DNA of 64,000 nucleotides from G963668345 sp965226215 (GTDB lineage Bacteria; Acidobacteriota; Terriglobia; Bryobacterales; UBA6623). The stretch lies in assembly GCA_965226215.1 (NCBI GenBank), contig CBDDCH010000002.1, positions 1,054,001 to 1,118,000 on the forward strand, given 5' to 3'. A program made the translations under genes and the position numbers. Shown here piece after piece: positions 8,869 to 16,429 of the stretch (its first letter is position 1; every line of letters starts with the position of its first letter). The notes beneath the pieces are model-generated. The model was not told the DNA's origin. It saw only the letters and a list, made by a program, of their open reading frames with translations, and ran no database searches.

Positions 8869-9882
8869 ATGAACCAAACCAAATCTCTTCCGCTGAAGCC
8901 GCTCGACCCCGCGGAGCTATCGTCGATTGACCAAGACCACTGGCTGAGGATGTACGGCGGGATGGTCAAGATCCGCAAATTCGAGGAGCAGGTCAACCAG
9001 CTCTACACCGGCGCGAAGATGCCCGGATTGGCCCACCTCTACATCGGCCAGGAAGCCGTCGCTGTCGGCATCTGCGAAGCCCTGCGCACCGATGATTACA
9101 TCACCAGCACGCACCGTGGTCACGGCCACTGTTTGGCGAAGGGGGCATCGGTGGATCTCATGTTCGCCGAGCTGCTCGGCAAGGAAGCCGGTTACTGCCG
9201 CGGCAAAGGCGGCTCCATGCATATCGCCGATCAGGAAAGGGGCAACCTGGGCGCGAACGCGATTGTCGGCGGCAGCGCGGGCATTGCGACCGGGGCAGCG
9301 CTCTCCGCGCAAATGCGCGGCACCGACCAGGTGGCTGTCTGCTTCTTTGGCGAGGGCGCTTTGGGCCAGGGCTTCCTCTACGAAGCGATGAACATGGCCT
9401 CGCTGTGGAAGCTCCCCGTCATTTATGTGTGCGAGAGCAACCAATACAACGAGTACACGCACTGTTCGGAGACCACCGCCGGCGAGGTGCGCGCGCGGCC
9501 CGAAGCGTTCGGCATCGCCTTCGAAGAGGTGGATGGTCAGGACGTACGCGCCGTGCACCTGACGGCCAAGCGGGTGGTCGAGCGAACGCGGCAGGGGGAG
9601 GGCCCCTCCTTCCTTCTTTGCCATTGCTATCGGTTTCGCGGCCACCATGTGGGGGACATCAATCGTTCTTTCTACCGCTCCAAGCAAGAGGAAGAGGAGT
9701 GGAAGGCGCGGGATCCGATCAAGTTGCTGACCGAGTGGCTCGTGAGTGAGGGGCTGCCGGATAGCGACGTGCTCGGCCGGATTGACCAGCAGGTGCAAGC
9801 TGAGATTGACGCCGGGGCGGAGTTCGCCCTACAGGCTCCTTTCCCCGATGCCAGCGAGGTGGATCAGCATGTCTACTGCTGA
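8869..9882 (+). CDS. ThDP-dependent dehydrogenase E1 component, alpha subunit (pyruvate/acetoin type)
   Basis: This 337-residue alpha subunit belongs to the heterotetrameric 2-oxo acid or acetoin dehydrogenase E1 family. It binds thiamine diphosphate and decarboxylates the substrate before acyl transfer to E2. The phosphate-contact region GHGHCLAKG and the cofactor motif at residues 161-163 are visible, the latter as GEG rather than the usual GDG, followed by the expected Asn (ESNQYNEYT). The beta subunit gene overlaps its end by 14 bp. No E2 or E3 gene is nearby, so the pair must use subunits encoded elsewhere. Pyruvate and acetoin cannot be told apart from sequence alone. Confidence 0.9.
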   Translation: MNQTKSLPLKPLDPAELSSIDQDHWLRMYGGMVKIRKFEEQVNQLYTGAKMPGLAHLYIGQEAVAVGICEALRTDDYITSTHRGHGHCLAKGASVDLMFAELLGKEAGYCRGKGGSMHIADQERGNLGANAIVGGSAGIATGAALSAQMRGTDQVAVCFFGEGALGQGFLYEAMNMASLWKLPVIYVCESNQYNEYTHCSETTAGEVRARPEAFGIAFEEVDGQDVRAVHLTAKRVVERTRQGEGPSFLLCHCYRFRGHHVGDINRSFYRSKQEEEEWKARDPIKLLTEWLVSEGLPDSDVLGRIDQQVQAEIDAGAEFALQAPFPDASEVDQHVYC

Positions 9883-10870
9883 GGCCAACGGTCGAGAAAT
9901 TACGCTCGGCGAGGCTGTCCGCGAGGCCCTTGCCGAGGAAATGCGCAGGGATCCCACGGTCTTCATCATGGGCGAGGACGTTGCCGAAGCAGGGACCCCG
10001 TTCAAGGTGCTCTCGGGCCTCGTCGAGGAGTTTGGTCCCCGCCGGGTGATTGATACACCCATATCGGAGGCCGGCTTTACCGGGATTTGCGTAGGCGCGG
10101 CCATCACGGGCATGCGTCCGGTTATCGACATCATGTTCGGCGACTTTATCACCCTGACGATGGACCAAATAGTGAATCAAGCGTCCAAGACTCACTACAT
10201 GTCCGGGGGGAAACTCAAGGTGCCGCTCGTGCTGCGCACAACGCTCGGAGCCACGCGCCGCTCCGGAGCGCAACATTCGCAGTCGCTCCATGCCTGGCTC
10301 AGCCACATCCCCGGTTTGAAAGTCGTCCTGCCGTCGACGCCCTATGACGCCAAAGGCCTGCTAAAAACCGCCATCCGGGACGACAATCCGGTGGCTTTCT
10401 TCGAAGATAAGATGATGTTCAAGACCAAGGGCCCGGTGCCGGAAGAAGACTACACGATTCCGTTCGGCGTGGCCGACGTCAAGCGTAGTGGCGAGGACAT
10501 CACTCTCGTGGCGACCAGCAGTATGGTCTACGTCGCCCTGGACGCCGCCGACTTGCTGGCGGCCGAGGGCATCAGCGCGGAAGTCGTCGACCCGCGAACG
10601 ACTTTCCCTCTTGACAAACAGACGCTGATCGAGTCCGCCAAGAAAACGAGTCGCGTCATCGTCATCGATGAAGGCTACCAGCGTTACGGCGTGACGGGCG
10701 AAATCGCCTCGGTCATCGCCGACGGCGCTTTCTATTACCTGGACGCTCCGGTCAAACGCATAGGCGCCATGGATGTGCCCGTGCCATTCTCGCCCGTGCT
10801 GGAAGATTTGACCGTACCCACACCGGAGTCGGTAGCGGCGGCCGCCAAGAGCCTCTGTGCCGGGAACTAG
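9869..10870 (+). CDS. ThDP-dependent dehydrogenase E1 component, beta subunit
   Basis: This protein of about 333 residues has the transketolase pyrimidine-binding domain (ITLGEAVREALAEEMRRD, then GEDVAEAG) and the C-terminal transketolase domain (DITLVATSSMV, EVVDPRTTFPLD, IVIDEGYQRYG). I chose the ATG at 9869, which gives the normal N-terminus and overlaps the alpha subunit stop; the open frame extends further upstream without family similarity. Together with the alpha subunit it forms the alpha2-beta2 E1 core. The overlap implies coupled translation. Confidence 0.92.
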   Translation: MSTAEANGREITLGEAVREALAEEMRRDPTVFIMGEDVAEAGTPFKVLSGLVEEFGPRRVIDTPISEAGFTGICVGAAITGMRPVIDIMFGDFITLTMDQIVNQASKTHYMSGGKLKVPLVLRTTLGATRRSGAQHSQSLHAWLSHIPGLKVVLPSTPYDAKGLLKTAIRDDNPVAFFEDKMMFKTKGPVPEEDYTIPFGVADVKRSGEDITLVATSSMVYVALDAADLLAAEGISAEVVDPRTTFPLDKQTLIESAKKTSRVIVIDEGYQRYGVTGEIASVIADGAFYYLDAPVKRIGAMDVPVPFSPVLEDLTVPTPESVAAAAKSLCAGN

Positions 10871-10882
10871 AGCAGGAAAACC

Positions 10883-10996
10883 ATGGGACAAAAAACGTTT
10901 GGCCTAATGGCTGTCGACTGGGAACAGCGGGTGGATTTCGACCGTCTGCGAAGCGAGCGTCTCGAACGGGTCAAGAAGCTGCTCGCGGAGTCGTAG
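10883..10996 (+). pseudogene. N-terminal stub of an M24-type (Xaa-Pro peptidase-like) protein
   Basis: The frame gives 37 residues containing GLMAVDWEQRVDFDRLRSER, which resembles the start of M24 peptidase/DddP-like proteins (MAVDWEERVDFDRLR). It then stops at a TAG that forms the edge of the GTAGGGGC palindrome. The rest of the usual ~390-residue protein is absent. Only 12 bp separate it from the E1 beta stop, so it was probably the third gene of that operon. A genuine 37-residue peptide is possible but less likely. Confidence 0.6.
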
Positions 10997-11016
10997 GGGC
11001 ACAGCATGCTGTGCCC
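10997..11016. repeat. GGGCACAGCATGCTGTGCCC palindrome
   Basis: A perfect 20-bp palindrome preceded by GTAG, in the same family as 3057, 3125, 8268, 8321 and 56439. It sits exactly where the upstream peptidase stub breaks off. Confidence 0.75.
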
Positions 11017-11095
11017 GAGCCTCGAGCCTATCGCGTGCTGCTTAGCCCGTCAAGAGGTAGTTAAGCAGCAACACCGTTAAGAACCTCAAAACGCC

Positions 11096-11611
11096 ATGAC
11101 CCAGCAGAATCCTCCTACAAGCAAGATCAAGATCAAAGACGGCCTACAGGTCTGCGTGATCGTCAAGGACCTGAAGGAGGCCATGGACCGCTACCACTCT
11201 TTGTTCGGTATCGGCCCGTTCGAAGTCTATACCGTGGATACCAGGGAGCTTCCCGGCGTCACCTACCGAGGACAGCCGGGGGACTATCGCGTGACCGTCG
11301 CCATGGGCAAAATCGGGACGGGCATGCTGGAGCTGCTCGAAAGCGAACGAGGCGAGACGATCTATAAGGAGTTTCTCGACAAACACGGGGAAGGGGTCCA
11401 CCACATCGGCTTCTTCGTGGACCAGGACCATAACCGAGCCTGCAACACGCTGATCGACGAAGGGTTCCCGCACACCCAGGGCGGGCCGATTTTAGGCGAG
11501 AATCGAGACGGTCGCTTCGACTACTTCGACACCGAGAAGAAACTCGGTACGACCATCGAACTTCTCGACTTCCCGGAAGTGCTCGGCGAGTGCGCCAACA
11601 TGTATCCGTGA
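11096..11611 (+). CDS. VOC-superfamily protein (glyoxalase/epimerase-like)
   Basis: This 171-residue protein has the vicinal-oxygen-chelate layout of two beta-alpha-beta-beta-beta modules. The first begins at LQVCVIVKDLKEAMDRYHSL and the second at GVHHIGFFVDQ. Potential metal ligands include the His pair in GVHHIGF, E45-type residues of the first module, and E in TTIELLDF. Methylmalonyl-CoA epimerases and dioxygenase-like proteins share this arrangement; the substrate cannot be assigned. It lies between the E1 operon and an IS630 element. Confidence 0.8.
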   Translation: MTQQNPPTSKIKIKDGLQVCVIVKDLKEAMDRYHSLFGIGPFEVYTVDTRELPGVTYRGQPGDYRVTVAMGKIGTGMLELLESERGETIYKEFLDKHGEGVHHIGFFVDQDHNRACNTLIDEGFPHTQGGPILGENRDGRFDYFDTEKKLGTTIELLDFPEVLGECANMYP

Positions 11612-11679
11612 CTGAATGGTTGGGCCCGCCTCTTCGCACGGACCCCGTCTTCCAAGCATCAAAGCGTGCTAGCTAGTGC

Positions 11680-12836
11680 TAGTGTAGTGCCACATAAATA
11701 GCTGTACAATAACACCCTTTTCGCGGTAGGATGGTTTATGTGGCCATCCGCTGACGCTCTAGCCCTCACCGCTCCGCAGCGAAACGCTCTTCGTCGCCTC
11801 GTTCGAGGCCGCAATACGACGCAGAAAATGGTCTTGCGAGCGCACATTGTTTTGCGCTGTGCGCAGGGGTTGGCGAACCACGCCATGGCCCGCGAACTCG
11901 GCGTCAACCGCAAGACCGTCATCCTGTGGCGAAAGCGCTTCGCCCAGTCCGGCCTCGACGGACTCCGCGATCGGACGCGCCCCGGACGCAAACCGGCGCT
12001 CTCCGCTGAATTCGTCCAATGCATCCTCGATACAACGCTTCACGAGAAGCCCCGGGCGGCCACGCATTGGAGCACCCGCACCCTCGCCAAGCACTTGGGC
12101 GTCTCCAAGATGGCCATCCAGCGCGTCTGGAAAGCGCACGGACTGCAGCCCCATCGCCTCGAAACTTTCAAGCTCAGCCGCGACAAGCAGTTCGTCGAGA
12201 AACTCCGCGACGTGGTCGGGCTGTACTTGAATCCGCCCGAGCACGCGCTGGTGCTCAGCGTCGATGAGAAAAGCCAGATCCAGGCCTTAGACCGCAGCCA
12301 GCCGGGACTGCCCCTGAAAAAGGGTCGCGCCGGCACCATGACCCACGACTTCAAACGACATGGCACAACGACGCTGTTCGCCGCCTTCAATGTGCTCGAC
12401 GGCCAGGTGATCGGGGAGTGTCTGCCGCGACATCGGCACCAGGAATTCCTCAAATTCCTACGCAAGATCGATCGCGAAACGCCACCGGCGCTGGAGCTGC
12501 ATCTGATCGTGGACAACTACTCCACGCATAAGCATGAGCAGGTGAAGAAGTGGCTCGCGAAGCACCCCCGCTTCCACTTTCACTTCATTCCCACGTCTTC
12601 TTCTTGGCTCAATCTCGTCGAGCGCTGGTTCCGCGAGCTGACACAGAAGCGCATCCGCCGCGGCGTGTTCCGCAGTGTTCCCGAACTCGAGGCCGCCATC
12701 CACGAGTACCTGGAAGCGAGTAACCAAGCGGCCAAGCCCTTTGTCTGGACAGCTCCGGCACAAGATATCCTCGCCAAAGTCGAGCGCGCCGCCAAAACCC
12801 ACGCCTTTGTCCAGAACCGTTAGTGGCACTACACTA
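11680..12836 (+). mobile_element. IS630-family insertion sequence, apparently complete
   Basis: The element is bounded by 14-bp inverted repeats TAGTGTAGTGCCAC (11680-11693, inverted at 12823-12836) and carries one transposase gene that ends inside the right repeat. TA at both ends fits the TA target preference of the family. The right-end TA is shared with the start of the 176-bp MITE-like element, so the two abut with no spacer. Confidence 0.88.
11738..12823 (+). CDS. IS630-family transposase
   Basis: This 361-residue transposase has an N-terminal helix-turn-helix (residues about 10-65, ANHAMARELGVNRKTVILWR), a second DNA-binding segment near 95-125, and a C-terminal DDE catalytic domain. 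The acidic residues are D in LVLSVDEKSQI, D in LHLIVDNYSTH and E in SSWLNLVERWFREL, with the spacing normal for the family. It looks intact, so the element may still be active. Confidence 0.95.
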   Translation: MWPSADALALTAPQRNALRRLVRGRNTTQKMVLRAHIVLRCAQGLANHAMARELGVNRKTVILWRKRFAQSGLDGLRDRTRPGRKPALSAEFVQCILDTTLHEKPRAATHWSTRTLAKHLGVSKMAIQRVWKAHGLQPHRLETFKLSRDKQFVEKLRDVVGLYLNPPEHALVLSVDEKSQIQALDRSQPGLPLKKGRAGTMTHDFKRHGTTTLFAAFNVLDGQVIGECLPRHRHQEFLKFLRKIDRETPPALELHLIVDNYSTHKHEQVKKWLAKHPRFHFHFIPTSSSWLNLVERWFRELTQKRIRRGVFRSVPELEAAIHEYLEASNQAAKPFVWTAPAQDILAKVERAAKTHAFVQNR

Positions 12837-13010
12837 GTGCTTGGTTGCATAAATTCAGGATAGGTTATAGGCGGACAATCCCTGGACCGCTCCCTCACGG
12901 TCGCGGCTCGGAAGACTCTGCGAACAAACCACTTCCGGGCCAGACGGACGATCGTATGGTCCTTCGGGAAGGGCTTTTCAAATAACGCGAACTTTTGCAA
13001 CCAAGCGCTA
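12835..13010. mobile_element. 176-bp MITE-like element, copy 1
   Basis: Terminal inverted repeats TAGTGCTTGGTTGCA (12835-12849) and TGCAACCAAGCGCTA (12996-13010) bound a 176-bp non-coding unit. A second copy of exactly the same length lies inverted at 61222-61397, with roughly four of five positions matching throughout. TA at both tips suggests mobilisation by an IS630/Tc1-type transposase. The unit includes a GGACCGCTCCCTCACGGTC hairpin that recurs elsewhere. Confidence 0.82.
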
Positions 13011-13069
13011 GAGCCTCCGCTCATTTTGTGAACTCGCCAGACGGTCGGGGCCATGATAAGGTCAACGTG

Positions 13070-13678
13070 ATGGATCAACGGGCCGGCTATGTCTTGGTGG
13101 GCGGCAAAAGCTCGAGATTGGGCACAGACAAGGCGCTGTTGGACTTTGAAGGTAAGCCTCTGGCCGCGCGAGTCGCCGAGGCTGTCCAAGCAGCCGCGGG
13201 TCGCGTCACGATCGTGGGCCCACTGGAAAAATACGGACATCTGGGACTGCCCGTCATCCCCGACCCGGTGGAGGACTTCGGACCCCTGGCCGGTCTGCTT
13301 GCTGCTCTGGAGGACTCCGAAAGCCCTTGGAATCTGGTTACGGCTTGCGACATGCCCTACCTCGATGCCGCTTTTCTAAATTTCCTCTTCGAGGAGGCGC
13401 AAGCAGCTGGCGCCGATGTTCTCTTACCTGTGGACTCCGAGGGGAATCCCGAGCCGCTCTGCGCGGTCTACTCGTTAGAGGCGCGCTCGACGATTCGCCG
13501 CCGCGTTGAGCAGGGGGTTCACAAAATCACGCGAGCCTTCGAAGGCCTGAGAGTCGACGAGCTAGCGCCTGATCGGTATGCCCGCTTTGACCCCGAGGGG
13601 CGAATCTTTACCAATCTCAATACGCTGGAAGACGTCCGGGGAACGGGACTCGGGCTGTCGTCCGCAAGGGGGTCATAG
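13070..13678 (+). CDS. mobA: Molybdenum cofactor guanylyltransferase MobA-like protein
   Basis: This nucleotidyltransferase of about 202 residues attaches GMP to molybdopterin. The signature LVGGKSSRLGTDKALLDFEG near the N-terminus matches the nucleotide-binding LxGGxSxRxGxDK motif. DPVEDFGPLAGLLAAL and TACDMPYLD (the metal/nucleotide Asp) follow. I chose the ATG at 13070; earlier in-frame starts lie inside the MITE and would add unrelated residues. No other molybdenum cofactor gene is nearby. Confidence 0.85.
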   Translation: MDQRAGYVLVGGKSSRLGTDKALLDFEGKPLAARVAEAVQAAAGRVTIVGPLEKYGHLGLPVIPDPVEDFGPLAGLLAALEDSESPWNLVTACDMPYLDAAFLNFLFEEAQAAGADVLLPVDSEGNPEPLCAVYSLEARSTIRRRVEQGVHKITRAFEGLRVDELAPDRYARFDPEGRIFTNLNTLEDVRGTGLGLSSARGS

Positions 13679-13721
13679 AGTGTGACGGAGAGGCCAAGTC
13701 CGTGTACGTAGGCCGCCGTCG

Positions 13722-14600
13722 CTACTCGTTGCGATGCACGAGCTCTAAGAATGCATCCGCGGCGTGCGACAGTTGCCGCTTGGTGGGATACGCCAGCCGA
13801 ATCTTCCGCTCGACCTGGATCTGCCTAACGGCCACTTCCCGGAGGATGCCGGCCGCAATCTCCTGTTCGACACACATTTTGGGAAGGAAAGCCACGCCGA
13901 GGTTCAGTTGGACGAGCCTCCGAATCGTCTCAATGGTCGGCATCTCGACTTCCATGTTGAGCGCCACCTGGTGGCGCCGGAAAATGTCGATGACCGTCGC
14001 GCGGTAAGGCGAGACTACGTTGTGAGCAATGAACGTCTCCATGCCTAGCTCGGTGATATTGACCTCCTGACGGTCAGCGAAACGATGCGTGGGTGAGACC
14101 ACGAAGGTCAACGCGTCTGTATAGATCTCGGCCGTCACCAATTTCGGGTCGCCTGGATCGTAGCTGATCGCGCCCAAATCCAGAGACCCCGCCAGCAGCG
14201 CCTCCGGAATGCGGCTCGACAGACTTCGGCGAATCTCCACCTTCACACCCGGATAGAGCCTCCGGTACCTCTCGATGTGGACCAGAAGATACAGGGCAGT
14301 CGATTCGTTTGCCCCGATCGTGAGCTTGCCGGCTCTCTTGTCTCGGAGCTCGGCCAACGCGTTCTGAAGTTCGCGCTTGAGCCCGTCGAACCGCTGGGCG
14401 TACTCGAGCACGGCACCTCCGGCATCCGTCAGCACCAGACTTCTGGACGAACGATCGATCAGTTTTTCCCCGAGCTCGTTCTCCAGGCGCTTGAGGGCGA
14501 GTGATACCGCCGGCTGAGTCCGCAAGAGCTTTTGTCCTGCCGCCGAAAAACCGCCTTCTTCGACAACTGTTCGGAATGTTTCGAGTAGCGAGAAGTCCAT
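13722..14600 (-). CDS. LysR-family transcriptional regulator
   Basis: This 292-residue protein has an N-terminal winged helix-turn-helix (residues 2-60, GGFSAAGQKLLRTQPAVSLA) and a C-terminal two-lobe effector-binding domain (from about 92, KLTIGANESTALYLL). It is divergent from leuA, and the 300-bp shared region is AT-rich with inverted repeats. That arrangement suggests it controls leuA and itself. The effector is unknown. Confidence 0.93.
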   Translation of the reverse strand: MDFSLLETFRTVVEEGGFSAAGQKLLRTQPAVSLALKRLENELGEKLIDRSSRSLVLTDAGGAVLEYAQRFDGLKRELQNALAELRDKRAGKLTIGANESTALYLLVHIERYRRLYPGVKVEIRRSLSSRIPEALLAGSLDLGAISYDPGDPKLVTAEIYTDALTFVVSPTHRFADRQEVNITELGMETFIAHNVVSPYRATVIDIFRRHQVALNMEVEMPTIETIRRLVQLNLGVAFLPKMCVEQEIAAGILREVAVRQIQVERKIRLAYPTKRQLSHAADAFLELVHRNE

Positions 14601-14812
14601 GGTCTTATGCTCCTAATGACAAACGACGATGACGCGGTTTAGGCGGCGCGCTCGTCTGTCGGCCTAGACTCGGAATTGACTGCGCGGCTATTCGGTTCCT
14701 CTGGCCACTCCTGCTCGCCAAGCGCAGGCTGCACATGAAGGCCGTCTATCGGAGAGGCCTGCCGAGCGACAGGCGCTTTCAGTAATGATTCTCTAGGACC
14801 GATAAATTTATG

Positions 14813-14854
14813 TTATCAAATAAACATTAGAAATGATAACTGATGTAATTATCA
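14813..14854. promoter_or_regulatory. AT-rich operator region between LysR gene and leuA
   Basis: Two interlocking inverted repeats are seen: GTTATCA (14813-14819) with TGATAAC (14834-14840), and TGATAA-N9-TTATCA (14834-14854). The second matches the T-N11-A style of LysR-type binding sites. An AT-rich TATTATATT follows at 14860-14868 and could hold the -10 element of leuA. Base composition here differs sharply from the surrounding GC-rich DNA. Binding by the adjacent regulator is inference. Confidence 0.55.
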
Positions 14855-14906
14855 ATTTGTATTATATTGAGGAGGCTGCTTAACTAGTAGAAAAAGGGAG
14901 GCCGAG

Positions 14907-16073
14907 ATGTCAGAGCGGGTATACATCTTTGACACGACTCTGCGCGATGGCGAGCAGTCCCCGGGCTGCAGCATGACCACGCCGGAAAAGGTCAAGATGG
15001 CGGGGAAACTCGCGGAGCTAGGTGTCGACATCCTCGAGGCCGGTTTCCCGATAGCTTCCGACGGAGATTTCGAAGCCGTGCAGGCCGTAGGGCGGGAGTT
15101 TCCGGAAGTGAAGGTGGCGGCGCTGGCGCGGGCGGTGCCGACTGATGTGGAGCGAGCGCTGCGGGCACTGGAAGGCGCGAAAAAGCCACTCGTTCACTGC
15201 TTCATTGCCACCAGCGAGATTCACCTCACATACAAACTCCGCAAAACTCAGGACCAGGCGCTCGACGATGCTGTGCGGGCGGTACGACAGGCGCACGAGT
15301 ACGTCGAGGATGTGGAGTTCTCAGCTGAGGATGCCACGCGCACCGACATCGACTACCTTTGTCGCATCTCGAAGGCCGCGGTGGAAGCCGGCGCGACAAC
15401 CATCAATATTCCGGATACCGTCGGGTTCATGGTGCCTGACGAGTACGCGGCCTTTATCGGGCAGGTGGTCGAGGCGGTCGGAGACAAAGCGATCGTAAGC
15501 GTCCACACGCACGATGATTTGGGTATGGCTGAGGCCAACTCTCTGGCGGCCCTGGGGGCGGGAGCCCGCCAGATCGAATGCACCATCAACGGTATTGGCG
15601 AGCGCGCCGGAAACTGCGCGCTGGAAGAAGTGGTGATGGCCATGGCCGTTCGAAACGATCAACTGCCCTTCCATACCGGCATACGCAGCGAATTACTGTA
15701 CCCTTGCAGCCAGTTACTTAGCAGCTTAATCACCTTTGGGCCGCAGCCCAACAAGGCCATCGTGGGCGCCAACGCGTTTGCTCACGAAGCGGGCATTCAC
15801 CAGGACGGCTACCTGAAAAACCCCTTGACCTACGAAATCATGAGGCCCGAGATGGTCGGCGTGCCGGCGACGAACCTCGTGTTAGGCAAACACAGCGGGC
15901 GTCACGCTCTGCGCGAACGGGTGAAGGACCTCGGTTTCGGCGAGCTGTATCGAGAACAGCTCAACCAAGTCTACAAGGCATTTACGACACTTGCCGATGG
16001 TAGAAAGGGAATAACGAACGACGACATCGTTGCCCTGTTGAAGGATCTCGGCATCTCAGAAAAGGCGGCTTGA
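14907..16073 (+). CDS. leuA: 2-isopropylmalate synthase, short form without regulatory domain
   Basis: This enzyme condenses acetyl-CoA with 2-ketoisovalerate in the first committed step of leucine synthesis. The catalytic TIM barrel shows DTTLRDGEQSPG near the N-terminus, and the HTHDDLGMAEAN and NGIGERAGNCALEEV signatures. The helical linker domains continue to the end (VLGKHSGRHALRERV). At 388 residues it stops where the usual C-terminal leucine-sensing dimer domain (about 130 residues) would start. It may therefore be insensitive to leucine, or it could be a related homocitrate or citramalate synthase. A GGGAGG ribosome-binding site precedes the ATG. Confidence 0.88.
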   Translation: MSERVYIFDTTLRDGEQSPGCSMTTPEKVKMAGKLAELGVDILEAGFPIASDGDFEAVQAVGREFPEVKVAALARAVPTDVERALRALEGAKKPLVHCFIATSEIHLTYKLRKTQDQALDDAVRAVRQAHEYVEDVEFSAEDATRTDIDYLCRISKAAVEAGATTINIPDTVGFMVPDEYAAFIGQVVEAVGDKAIVSVHTHDDLGMAEANSLAALGAGARQIECTINGIGERAGNCALEEVVMAMAVRNDQLPFHTGIRSELLYPCSQLLSSLITFGPQPNKAIVGANAFAHEAGIHQDGYLKNPLTYEIMRPEMVGVPATNLVLGKHSGRHALRERVKDLGFGELYREQLNQVYKAFTTLADGRKGITNDDIVALLKDLGISEKAA

Positions 16074-16429
16074 CGCGCGTCAAAGGGGCCAAAGCTTCCC
16101 TGGATTAGCTCAATCTCCGACCAGTCCTTCATCTAGTTAATCCCCGGGTTACATTGGAGCTTGTTCCCTACAATAGGGAGCTTGCTTCTATTAGGCGCTT
16201 AGCCGCTTATGCGCGTCGGAACCGGAATTTTGTTCTCGTTTCAGGTGGCGGCGTCGAGCTACACGCGGATTCATCCGTGCTGAGCGGCATCATCTCTGGA
16301 CCGCTCGCTCACACTCGCGGCTCGACGCTCTGGGATATCAAGGGCGGAGCCCTTGGTTAGCTAGTGTCGTGAGACACTAGGGCGTCGCCAGAGACCCACG
16401 TCGCGACAGAAGGAGACTGCCGTCGAACC
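16074..16429. other. Spacer between leuA and leuB with a dispersed repeat
   Basis: No convincing gene is present. Most of the right half is a dispersed repeat (16265-16354). A short GTGTC-GTGA-GACAC hairpin-like stretch lies near 16364-16378. Confidence 0.5.
16265..16354. repeat. CTGGACCGCTCGCTCACACT dispersed repeat, copy 1
   Basis: About 90 bp here closely match 38842-38935, including the shared stretch CGGCTCG(A/G)CGCTCTGGGATATC. Shorter related cores (CTGGACCGCTCCCT..GGTCGCGGCTC) occur at 12882-12909 inside the MITE and at 41565-41592. Confidence 0.75.

Noticed and set aside
8917..9798. Long open frame on the minus strand opposite the E1 alpha gene
   Set aside because: It mirrors the codon pattern of the real gene on the other strand, has no family motif, and is typical of antisense frames in GC-rich DNA.
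12458..13240. 260-codon minus-strand frame spanning the transposase end, MITE and mobA start
   Set aside because: It crosses three unrelated units and has no coherent domain.
16154..16360. Small plus-strand frame between leuA and leuB
   Set aside because: Half of it is the dispersed repeat shared with 38842-38935, and the rest matches no family.
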